Source: Methylococcaceae bacterium UBA1147 (GTDB lineage: Bacteria; Pseudomonadota; Gammaproteobacteria; Methylococcales; UBA1147). Taken from it: a DNA stretch of 10,642 nucleotides. Location: positions 15,732-26,373 of the forward strand of contig DBZZ01000035.1 of the NCBI GenBank assembly GCA_002311315.1, in the 5' to 3' direction. How positions within the stretch are numbered: the first letter of the stretch is position 1; each line of letters starts with the position of its first letter. Under the pieces are notes generated by a model. The model did not search any database, had not been told where the DNA came from, and saw nothing but the letters and a program-made list of their open reading frames with translations. Position numbers and translations under genes: made by a program. Shown here piece after piece: positions 1 through 6,405 of this stretch.

Positions 1-850
1 TGATCAGAAATTCGTTACCAAAACCGTCTTTGTCGGCTGCCAGGGTCTTTTGCGTCTCTGAAAACAACATTCCGAACAGATGGTACCGGCAAAGCTGTTC
101 AAAGGTTTGCACCGCGACTCCGGAAAGAAACAGCTTCAATACTTCATCGTACAGACGAGCCGCAGGGATCTGGCTTAGGAGGCCAGACATTTCCTTGATC
201 AGGTCGTTTGACGCCGGGTCGATCGTGAAGCCCAGTTTGCTGGAAAACCGGACTGCCCTCAGCATCCTGACCGGATCCTCCCGGTAGCGGCGTTCAGGAT
301 CACCAATCAGGCGCAGCACCCCGCGCGCGTGATCCTTCATGCCTCCGACGTAATCGACGACCGAATAGTCATGGGCACTGTAATAAAGGGCATTGACGGT
401 GAAATCTCGGCGCCAGACATCCTCCTGAAGGGTTCCATAAACGTTATCGCGGAGCAGCTGGCCATTCTGGATCAGCCGATCACCGGACGGATCAGAACCC
501 CTGAATGTCGCCACTTCAATAATGTGCCGCCCAAAGTAGATATGGGCCAAACGAAAACGCCGACCAATCAAGCGACAGTTCCTAAACAGCGATTTAATCT
601 CTGCCGGCCGGGCATCCGTCACCACATCGAAATCCTTCGGTTCCCTGCCCAGAAGCAGATCACGAACGCAACCACCAACCAGGTAGGCCTGAAAACCGCT
701 TTCCTTCAGGCGCGAAAGAACCTGCAGGGCTTCATCGCTGATCTGGGAACGAGAAATGGAGTGATTCGAACGCTGATAGACCGTACAGGGATCAGCATTT
801 CCGACTCCCTTTTTCAGGATGCCGGATAGTTTTTTGATGAAACTGAAAAT
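1..850 (-). CDS. pcnB: Poly(A) polymerase I (PcnB), N-terminal part, cut by the left edge; AUU start
   Basis: Adds 3' poly(A) tails to RNA, marking transcripts for decay. The visible 283 residues carry the class II nucleotidyltransferase core. LVGGCVRDLLLG lies at about 57-68, followed by the catalytic pair D73 and D75 in KDFDVVT. RRFRLAH at 97-103 comes next, then RRDFTVNAL at about 147-155 and RYREDPVRMLRAVRF at about 188-202. The stretch LFRNCRLIGRRFRLAH is typical of PcnB rather than of CCA-adding enzymes. The reading frame opens after a TAA at 872-874. It contains no ATG, GTG or TTG before the GTG encoding V76, which lies beyond the catalytic aspartates. ATT at 848-850 gives an N-terminus MFSFIKKLSGILKK resembling E. 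coli MFTRVANFCRKVL, and E. coli pcnB is known to start with AUU. A weak AGAGA at 861-865 may serve as ribosome binding site. The C-terminus lies outside the window. Confidence 0.93.
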   Translation of the reverse strand, partial: MFSFIKKLSGILKKGVGNADPCTVYQRSNHSISRSQISDEALQVLSRLKESGFQAYLVGGCVRDLLLGREPKDFDVVTDARPAEIKSLFRNCRLIGRRFRLAHIYFGRHIIEVATFRGSDPSGDRLIQNGQLLRDNVYGTLQEDVWRRDFTVNALYYSAHDYSVVDYVGGMKDHARGVLRLIGDPERRYREDPVRMLRAVRFSSKLGFTIDPASNDLIKEMSGLLSQIPAARLYDEVLKLFLSGVAVQTFEQLCRYHLFGMLFSETQKTLAADKDGFGNEFLI

Positions 851-884
851 AAGCGTTGAATCTCTAGGGGGTTAGAATGAGCCT

Positions 885-915
885 ATCATATCATTGATGC
901 TTTCAATGTACTCAA
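885..915 (-). promoter_or_regulatory. Candidate sigma-70 promoter of pcnB with extended -10
   Basis: Read on the minus strand, TATGAT (885-890) is preceded by TGA, forming an extended -10 element. TTGAGT (910-915) sits 19 bases upstream as a weak -35. Transcription would start near 878, about 28 bases before the AUU codon. The spacing is longer than ideal, but an extended -10 tolerates a poor -35. This is pattern matching only. Confidence 0.42.
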
Positions 916-1172
916 TTCAGGTTGTGGCAGACCGAGGCTTTCATTCGCAGAAAGGAGTCATTCCTTGAACGGCTGAACAATCCGTGACATTGAACCTGTG
1001 GTCGATCCTTGCAGACAGCTGCTTTGCCCCTTTCGTCGGCCTGTAAACACTTTCAGTTTGCTGTTGGACCAGACGGACGACTCGGGCTTTTCCTGCTATG
1101 ATGACTGCGGCCACTATAGATGGATGAATGGTGAGCAACAAGAATATTCGAGACTGGGAAATTGCGCAACTA

Positions 1173-1200
1173 TTGCCCAGCTCAATAACCGTACTATGCT
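1173..1200 (+). promoter_or_regulatory. Candidate promoter of the RDD-family gene
   Basis: TTGCCC (1173-1178) and TATGCT (1195-1200) are separated by 16 bases. Each matches the sigma-70 consensus at four of six positions. The predicted start near 1207 would leave a leader of about 36 bases before the ATG at 1243. It is a modest match without further support. Confidence 0.33.
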
Positions 1201-1242
1201 TTCGTTTCAACACTTTAAAACTTTCAGTCCGTTTCGTATCTG

Positions 1243-1698
1243 ATGGAACGACACACCGACACAAAAGACGCATTACCCCCCGGGCTACTGAGAAGGTTAG
1301 GCGCAATCCTGTACGACGGATTGCTTCTGGTGGCGGTCCTGTTTGCTACCACGGCTCTGGTCTTGCCGGTCAACGGCGGCAAGGCGTTTGAATCCGAGCA
1401 GCCGATTTATCCGCTGTACCTCTTAGGCATCACTTTCCTGTTCTACGGCTGGTTCTGGACTCACGGTGGTCAGACTCTTGGGATGCGAGCGTGGAGAATT
1501 CGCGTGATCTGCGAGAACGGCGGCAGTCTCACGTGGGCACGAGCCTGGGGCCGCTTTATTGCAGCCATCCTTTCATGGTCTGCGGCAGGGCTTGGTTTCT
1601 GGTGGATAGCCTTTAGCCCTAGAAAAAATGGATGGCACGACTCCGTGTCGAAAACACATATCGTGTGGGTAGCCTCTGAAAACAAGGCTTCGAACTAG
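1243..1698 (+). CDS. RDD-family integral membrane protein
   Basis: A 151-residue inner-membrane protein of unknown function. Three hydrophobic segments lie at about 19-41, 56-73 and 104-124. Family marks are RRLGAILYDGLLLV (17-30), which holds the arginine and aspartate of the first helix, and GGQTLGMRAWRIRV (75-88), the loop typical of RDD proteins. The end, GWHDSVSKTHIV (130-141), matches the common WHD-containing tail of the family. ATG at 1243 is the only start, because the frame is closed by TAA at 1216-1218. No Shine-Dalgarno sequence is visible before it. The gene converges on lptG, with their stop codons 40 bases apart. RDD proteins have been linked to ion transport in some bacteria, but nothing here shows a substrate. 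Confidence 0.88.
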   Translation: MERHTDTKDALPPGLLRRLGAILYDGLLLVAVLFATTALVLPVNGGKAFESEQPIYPLYLLGITFLFYGWFWTHGGQTLGMRAWRIRVICENGGSLTWARAWGRFIAAILSWSAAGLGFWWIAFSPRKNGWHDSVSKTHIVWVASENKASN

Positions 1699-1699
1699 T

Positions 1700-1718
1700 C
1701 AGGGTTGCTGAAACCCTG
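1700..1718. terminator. Stem-loop between the convergent RDD gene and lptG
   Basis: CAGGGTT (1700-1706) and AACCCTG (1712-1718) form a perfect 7-bp stem around a 5-base loop, GCTGA. It starts two bases after the RDD stop codon and lies 20 bases beyond the lptG stop. The position suits a bidirectional terminator or a 3'-end stabiliser. No run of T follows on either strand, so it is not a textbook intrinsic terminator. Confidence 0.45.
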
Positions 1719-1738
1719 GCAACAACAACCGAAATGCT

Positions 1739-2803
1739 TCAGGAAACGCGCCTCATCATGATGAGAGCAAAGACCAGGAAAACGAACCCGGGTAACAAGG
1801 CGGCCACAATCGGCTTCATGTTGTAGACAAGACCCATCTGCCCCACAACCCTGTCGAAAAGGATAAAAACCAGCCCAATCAGGATTCCCGTCAGCATTCG
1901 CTGTCCCATACCGACCGACCGGCTCACGTTCATTACGAACGGTATCGCGACCAGCAGCATCACCAGGGTGACCAGAGGGTCAATGACCTTTTGCCAGAAT
2001 GCCAGTTCGAACCTCCGTGTCTGTTGTTCGTTGTCCTTGAGAAACCGGATGTAACGATAAAGCCCCATGCCTGACAGGTTGCCCGGATTAACGACGACTA
2101 CGTTCAACAGATCGGGATCAATCACCGATTCCCAATCTTTCGAGGGTTTCCTGTCAATCTCAACCGACGTTTTCGACAGACTTGTATTCTCGACATCGGT
2201 CAGCACCCACATGCCATCGGAAAAATCCGCCTTCTCGGCATGCTGAATCGATCCCAGGCCATGATCGAAATCGACATCGTAGATCGTAATGTTGCCCAGG
2301 CTGGTACGATGATTGATTTGCCGGATATTGATGAACGAGTGCCCGTCACGGATCCAGAAACCATAAATCGACCAGGAAGCAATCCGGCCACTCTGGGTAG
2401 TCGCCTTAAATTCCCGCGCAATTCGGTTCACGGTCGGCGAAACAAATTCTCCAACGATGACCGATATCACGACCAGTATCAACCCCGCACGCATTACCGC
2501 CAGAACGATTCTGGACACCGCAATTCCTGCGCAGCGCATGGCAACAATTTCACGATTGTTGGACATGGAACCCAATGCGAACATGGTTCCAATCAGGGCA
2601 GAGGACGGCAAAAGATCATAAAAAACACTCGGAGAAGTCAACGCGACGTATTTCACAACCGCCCAGAAATCGTATTGCCCCTTGCCAATATCGCCGACCT
2701 CATCCGCAAGGGTAAAGAACAGGACCAGCGTGACCAGCACCAAAGCGGATACCAGCGTCGCTTTGATAACTTCGATGGCAATATACCTATTCAACGTGTC
2801 CAA
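1739..2803 (-). CDS. lptG: LPS export ABC transporter permease LptG
   Basis: With LptF it forms the membrane part of LptB2FG, which extracts lipopolysaccharide from the inner membrane and passes it to LptC and the periplasmic bridge. The 354-residue protein has helices at about 11-31, 58-79 and 96-118, a periplasmic beta-jellyroll region at about 125-265, and helices at about 273-291, 302-320 and 330-348. E. coli LptG has 360 residues. TLNRYIAIEVIKA near the start aligns with E. coli VLDRYIG. The open frame extends to a TTG at 2836, but I chose the TTG at 2801-2803. It follows a strong GGAGG (2811-2815) with a 7-base spacer, and it gives the usual family N-terminus. The gene lies 45 bases downstream of lptF and is surely cotranscribed with it. 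Confidence 0.95.
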   Translation of the reverse strand: MDTLNRYIAIEVIKATLVSALVLVTLVLFFTLADEVGDIGKGQYDFWAVVKYVALTSPSVFYDLLPSSALIGTMFALGSMSNNREIVAMRCAGIAVSRIVLAVMRAGLILVVISVIVGEFVSPTVNRIAREFKATTQSGRIASWSIYGFWIRDGHSFINIRQINHRTSLGNITIYDVDFDHGLGSIQHAEKADFSDGMWVLTDVENTSLSKTSVEIDRKPSKDWESVIDPDLLNVVVVNPGNLSGMGLYRYIRFLKDNEQQTRRFELAFWQKVIDPLVTLVMLLVAIPFVMNVSRSVGMGQRMLTGILIGLVFILFDRVVGQMGLVYNMKPIVAALLPGFVFLVFALIMMRRVS

Positions 2804-2810
2804 TTGGATC

Positions 2811-2815
2811 CCTCC
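2811..2815 (-). promoter_or_regulatory. Shine-Dalgarno sequence that fixes the lptG start
   Basis: Minus-strand GGAGG is placed 7 bases before TTG 2801-2803. It makes that codon, rather than the TTG 11 codons upstream at 2836, the likely start of lptG. It is the strongest ribosome binding site I see in the window. Confidence 0.75.
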
Positions 2816-2848
2816 GGAAATTGCTGCTGGCGACAAATTGTCTCAAAC

Positions 2849-4042
2849 CTATCGCGGATCATGTAACGGGGCATCCGATGATGCAGAAACCAGTGGTGCG
2901 GAATCCTGACCCTTCCCGCCTGTCAGTACAAACAGGCACCATTCGACCCCGAGATGCCTGATGGTGAAGCCGAGGCCAATTCCAAGCATTACGACATAAA
3001 CCCACCACGACCCCAGATAGAGAGGCACCGAGTCGTTAACAAGTAAATTACGTGAAATACTCAAGAGGTTCTTGTACAGCAGGAAAACCAGGAAGGCGGC
3101 AACGATATTGCCGTAAACCCCGCTCTTGGGTACAGTGTATGAAAGTGGAACCGCAAGTATAGCCAGCAGCAGAATACCGAAGGGTATGGACAATCGCTTT
3201 TCCAATTCAGCCCGGTCGTGTCCGTTATCGGAATCCCACAGAACCAGACTTGGCGTAGCATCCCGGGTCATGGTGGGAGTCCCCTTTCTGGATTCGTCGA
3301 TACTGACCGCGTACTCGTCAAATTCGGAGATTTCGTAGTCCGCCATGCCAAATTTCCCAAGGTAGCGCCGGCCCTCGACTAGCACCACGAAACGAACCCC
3401 GTCAACGATCTTCGTATAACCCTTGCGGGAAACGACTACGCTGACTTTGTTTTTTTCACGTTTCTGGATAAAGACATTGCGCATCTTCTGGTCAGCAGAA
3501 ATCTCTTCCGCGTAAAAAACGATGTCACCCTGCTTGTATTCATTGAAGCGTCCTTCAACAAGCAATCGCATGGCGGCGGTCTCCTGCTCTTTCTGAAGCA
3601 CCCTGGCTGTTTCCTTCGCCAACCAGGGTTTCAATTCCAGGGCCAACCCAGCCCCCACCACGGCCAGCGGAATCGCAAGCAACAGGATGTACTTGTACAG
3701 CACCTTATATCCAACTCCTGCCGACCCCATTGCAGACATTTCACTGTCCCTGTACATCCGACCCAGCATGATCAGGATTGCGGCAAACAGCGACGCCGGC
3801 AATAGCCGGATGCCCATAGCGACCATCTTGAATCCGAAAAGTTGCATGATGGTTTCATTTGAAATCTGTCCCTGGAAGGCCTTGCCCAGTATCTGGGCAA
3901 AATACTTGGTCATCAGGATCAGCAGAAGAACGGTGAGAACGGCCAGGAAAGTTTTCAGGATATCCGCTGTCACGAGACGAACAAGGACACCGGAGAATGC
4001 CAACGGATGTTCGGAGACACGCTTGAGTTTTCGAGTTACCAT
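2849..4042 (-). CDS. lptF: LPS export ABC transporter permease LptF
   Basis: Partner of LptG in the LptB2FG lipopolysaccharide extractor of the inner membrane. The 397 residues contain helices at about 27-47, 72-94 and 116-136, a periplasmic jellyroll domain at about 137-280, and helices at about 284-304, 308-326 and 343-361. RMYRDSEMSAMGSAGV (95-110) matches the conserved cytoplasmic coupling region, where E. coli has KLYTESEITVMHACG. SIPFGILLLAILAVPLSYT (285-303) fits the family's fourth helix. The protein is longer than E. coli LptF (366), with about 16 extra residues at the N-terminus and a polar C-terminal tail. ATG at 4042 is the first usable start after an in-frame stop. No Shine-Dalgarno sequence precedes it. 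It is divergent from pepA, as in many gammaproteobacteria. Confidence 0.95.
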   Translation of the reverse strand: MVTRKLKRVSEHPLAFSGVLVRLVTADILKTFLAVLTVLLLILMTKYFAQILGKAFQGQISNETIMQLFGFKMVAMGIRLLPASLFAAILIMLGRMYRDSEMSAMGSAGVGYKVLYKYILLLAIPLAVVGAGLALELKPWLAKETARVLQKEQETAAMRLLVEGRFNEYKQGDIVFYAEEISADQKMRNVFIQKREKNKVSVVVSRKGYTKIVDGVRFVVLVEGRRYLGKFGMADYEISEFDEYAVSIDESRKGTPTMTRDATPSLVLWDSDNGHDRAELEKRLSIPFGILLLAILAVPLSYTVPKSGVYGNIVAAFLVFLLYKNLLSISRNLLVNDSVPLYLGSWWVYVVMLGIGLGFTIRHLGVEWCLFVLTGGKGQDSAPLVSASSDAPLHDPR

Positions 4043-4304
4043 GTTGTACGAAGTAAAGTCTTCAGTTGGCCAGCCTGGCGTGGGTTTTCACACCTGAACC
4101 GGGACGGATTCGAGTCGTCAAAGAGGGGAACCGTAACACTCAACCCCCACGCAGCAGCACCTTTGAAAACCTTCCTGATCAGTCAATCCGCAACCAATCC
4201 ATGGAATCCATGCAAAGCCGGCCATCTCCCCGTTGCGCCGTGCAATCTGCTGGACAGATTACAAAACAGTCCTAAAATAGGCCCATCATCAACAAGGGGT
4301 CATC
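4043..4304. other. Divergent intergenic region between lptF and pepA
   Basis: These 262 bases must hold promoters in both directions. A good candidate is visible for pepA at 4251-4278. I could not assign a convincing promoter for lptF. An 8-base direct repeat, AATCCATG, occurs at 4196-4203 and 4205-4212, about 40 bases upstream of the pepA -35. Short open frames here have no recognisable content. Confidence 0.55.
4251..4278 (+). promoter_or_regulatory. Candidate sigma-70 promoter of pepA
   Basis: TGGACA (4251-4256) and TAAAAT (4273-4278) are spaced by 16 bases, and each matches the consensus at five of six positions. Transcription from about 4285 gives a leader of about 20 bases, just enough for the AGGGG at 4295-4299 before the ATG at 4305. 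It could also serve holC and valS by read-through. Confidence 0.52.
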
Positions 4305-5795
4305 ATGAAATATACCGCGTCTTCCAACCCACTTGAGAAAACCACATCCGGATGCCTGGTTCTGGGATTCTTCGAAAAAAGAACCCTTGCCACCAGCGCA
4401 AAAAAACTGGACCAGGCCCTTGATGGTCTGCTGTCCGATATCCTCGCACGCAACAGGTGTTCCGGAAAACCAGGAGAAACGCTGCTGCTCAATTATATCC
4501 CGTCAGGGTCTGCAGAAAGGATTCTTTTGGTCGGCATGGGTCGCAAGGGGAAGGTTTCAGCAAGAGACTATTCCAAGGCAGTCGAATCCGCCACCAAAAA
4601 CATCCGGAGCAGCGGCGCATCAGACAGCGTCTTTGCGTTGGCGGAGATCGCCGTGACCGACCGGTCAACAACCTGGAAAGCCCGGCAGATCGTCGAAATC
4701 AGCGAAGATACCTCGTACCGTTACACGGCAACCAAGTCCGATCAACCCAACGCAGGACACCTGTCAGAAATCCAGCTGTTCGTCGACAAAAAAAGCCGGG
4801 TTTCCGATCTCAAATCCGGCATCCGCCAGGGACTGGCAATCGCCAATGGGATGAGGCTCTGCAAGGATCTTGCGAACCTCCCCGGCAATCTCTGTACACC
4901 GACCTACCTTGCCGAACAAGCCGTTGAACTGGCTGAACAATTCCCAACCGTATCGACCCGGATACTCGACGAGGAAGAAATGGAGCAACTCGGCATGGGA
5001 TCTCTGCTGTCCGTCTCAATGGGCAGCCGACAACCCGCCAAACTCATTGTCATGGAATACAACAAAGGGCCAAAAAACCAACAGCCCTGCGTTCTGGTGG
5101 GCAAGGGCCTGACCTTTGACGCCGGAGGCATATCGATCAAACCGGCCGCCGCGATGGATGAAATGAAGTATGACATGTGCGGCGGAGCCAGCGTCTTCGG
5201 CGTCATGTCGGCAGTGGCAGAGCTTGAATTACCACTGAATGTCGTTGGCATTGTGCCATCCTCGGAAAACCTGCCTGACGGCAGTGCAAACAAACCCGGA
5301 GACATCGTCACCAGCATGGCGGGCAAAACGATTGAAATCCTCAATACCGATGCCGAAGGCCGGTTGATCCTTTGCGATGCACTGACTTACGCCGAGCGCT
5401 ACAAGCCGGAACTGGTGATCGACATCGCGACTCTGACCGGGGCCTGCATCATCGCCCTTGGCCACCAGCCCAGCGGCCTGATGGGCAACGACGATACCCT
5501 TTGTCATGAACTTGAAGAGGCCGGAGAAATGGCGGGCGACAAGGTCTGGCGTCTACCTATCTGGGACGAATACCAGGACCAGCTGAAATCGAACTTCGCA
5601 GACATCGCAAACATCGGCGGAAGACCCGCTGGAACCATCACCGCGGCGTGTTTCCTGTCCCGTTTTACCGAGAAATTCCGCTGGGCCCATCTGGATATTG
5701 CGGGCACCGCATGGCGATCAGGCAAGGCCAAGGGCGCAACCGGAAGACCCGTACCCCTGCTCGCCCAGTTCCTGATCAACCGCCTGGAAAACTGA
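4305..5795 (+). CDS. pepA: Leucyl aminopeptidase PepA (M17 family)
   Basis: A cytosolic two-metal aminopeptidase that removes N-terminal residues, with preference for leucine. In E. coli it is hexameric and also binds DNA, in Xer recombination at ColE1 cer and in carAB regulation. The 496 residues have the usual two parts. The N-terminal macro-like domain covers about 1-165 and the catalytic domain about 175-496. Expected metal ligands are present: K267 and D272 in VGKGLTFDAGG, D290 in MKYDMCGGA, and D349 and E351 in NTDAEGRL. So are catalytic K279 and the bicarbonate-binding R353. All are offset by three from E. coli numbering. AHLDIAGTAW and KGATGRPV near the end are also typical. AGGGG at 4295-4299 precedes the ATG. 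It is the first gene of the pepA-holC-valS series. Whether DNA binding is kept cannot be read from the sequence. Confidence 0.97.
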   Translation: MKYTASSNPLEKTTSGCLVLGFFEKRTLATSAKKLDQALDGLLSDILARNRCSGKPGETLLLNYIPSGSAERILLVGMGRKGKVSARDYSKAVESATKNIRSSGASDSVFALAEIAVTDRSTTWKARQIVEISEDTSYRYTATKSDQPNAGHLSEIQLFVDKKSRVSDLKSGIRQGLAIANGMRLCKDLANLPGNLCTPTYLAEQAVELAEQFPTVSTRILDEEEMEQLGMGSLLSVSMGSRQPAKLIVMEYNKGPKNQQPCVLVGKGLTFDAGGISIKPAAAMDEMKYDMCGGASVFGVMSAVAELELPLNVVGIVPSSENLPDGSANKPGDIVTSMAGKTIEILNTDAEGRLILCDALTYAERYKPELVIDIATLTGACIIALGHQPSGLMGNDDTLCHELEEAGEMAGDKVWRLPIWDEYQDQLKSNFADIANIGGRPAGTITAACFLSRFTEKFRWAHLDIAGTAWRSGKAKGATGRPVPLLAQFLINRLEN

Positions 5796-5851
5796 GCTTG
5801 CCGGCTATTGTCGACAAGGCTCCCGAATCGAAGCTGTAGGTCACCGATATC

Positions 5852-6292
5852 GTGTCCGACATGCCCGCAGTAGACTTTTACCTGCTCGATTCAGCCGATC
5901 GTCGCATTCGACTGACCATCGCCTGCCGTCTGGCGGAAAAAGCCCTCCACCAGGGATACCGGCCGTTCATGCTCTCCGAGAGCCCGGCCCAGCAGAGCAC
6001 CCTCGACGATCTACTGTGGACCTTCCGGGCCGGAAGTTTCGTTCCGCACACGACCGACACCAGACCCCACCGTGCAGCGGCCGAGGTCCGGCTGGGCCTG
6101 AACATGGCTAGCGTGGCGGACATTGACCTGCTCATCAATCTCCAGCCATCTGTGCCGGACGTTTCCCTGAATATCGAACGGATTATCGAGATCGTTGATC
6201 AGACCGAAGAGACACGGCTTTCAGGGCGAAAACGGTACCGGATCTACCAGCAGAACGGAATGCCGGTAAAAACGCACAAGATTTCCGCCTAA
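5852..6292 (+). CDS. holC: DNA polymerase III chi subunit HolC
   Basis: The chi subunit of the clamp-loader complex, which links the replicase to single-strand binding protein. The protein has 146 residues, against 147 in E. coli. VDFYLLDS at the start matches E. coli ATFYLLDN. LAEKALHQGYRPFML, LDDLLWTFRAGSFVPH and DIDLLINLQPSVPD follow in the family's order. RKRYRIYQQNGMPVKTHKIS closes the protein as in E. coli ERYKAYRVAGFNLNTATWK. GTG at 5852 is a possible start, with AGG at 5838-5840. The in-frame ATG at 5861 would give a protein three residues shorter. Neither has a good ribosome binding site. The position between pepA and valS is the standard gammaproteobacterial one and strengthens the call. 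Confidence 0.92.
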   Translation: MSDMPAVDFYLLDSADRRIRLTIACRLAEKALHQGYRPFMLSESPAQQSTLDDLLWTFRAGSFVPHTTDTRPHRAAAEVRLGLNMASVADIDLLINLQPSVPDVSLNIERIIEIVDQTEETRLSGRKRYRIYQQNGMPVKTHKISA

Positions 6293-6352
6293 AATCACTG
6301 AACCCGATTAACGGCCGGGAGACGCGGCAGGTTCCCCGCTGTCCTTTTCATG

Positions 6353-6358
6353 TAAAAT
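6353..6358 (+). promoter_or_regulatory. Possible -10 element upstream of valS
   Basis: TAAAAT lies in the 113-base gap between holC and valS, about 48 bases before the valS ATG. No good -35 is found at 16-18 bases upstream. If real, it would add a valS promoter internal to the pepA-holC-valS series. Otherwise valS depends on read-through from upstream. Confidence 0.25.
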
Positions 6359-6405
6359 CGCCCGAACTCCAATTCTCTTTCAGTTGACCTAATTTGTTAC
6401 CCTCC

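Larger units (their letters stand above)
851..1242. other. Divergent intergenic region between pcnB and the RDD gene
   Basis: This 392-base stretch separates two divergently transcribed genes. Apart from one candidate promoter at each end I see no convincing gene. Open frames on both strands here (for example plus 998-1243 and minus 941-1306) give low-complexity or unfamiliar peptides and overlap the RDD gene in another frame. I find no tRNA, no clear terminator and no repeat. An AAAGGAG at 950-956 is followed by a TTG that reads only a few codons before a stop. Confidence 0.6.

Noticed and set aside
329..829. A 166-codon plus-strand open frame over the pcnB region
   Set aside because: It is the antisense of pcnB. 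The minus strand reads all PcnB motifs in order, while the plus-strand peptide resembles no family.
941..1306. A 121-codon minus-strand open frame spanning the intergenic region and the start of the RDD gene
   Set aside because: The peptide has no recognisable domain and overlaps the well-supported RDD coding region. It has no good start context.
1128..1391. A plus-strand frame starting MVSNKNIRDWEIAQLL upstream of the RDD gene
   Set aside because: It turns arginine-rich once it overlaps the RDD gene in another frame, which is typical of a shadow. No Shine-Dalgarno sequence supports it.
2240..2866. A 208-codon plus-strand open frame within lptG
   Set aside because: It is antisense to lptG, with low-complexity polar content, and lptG itself is unambiguous.
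6321..6349. GC-rich stretch between holC and valS as a hairpin or attenuator
   Set aside because: GCGG and CCGC can pair over only four bases. There is no leader peptide with valine codons and no terminator, so attenuation is not supported.
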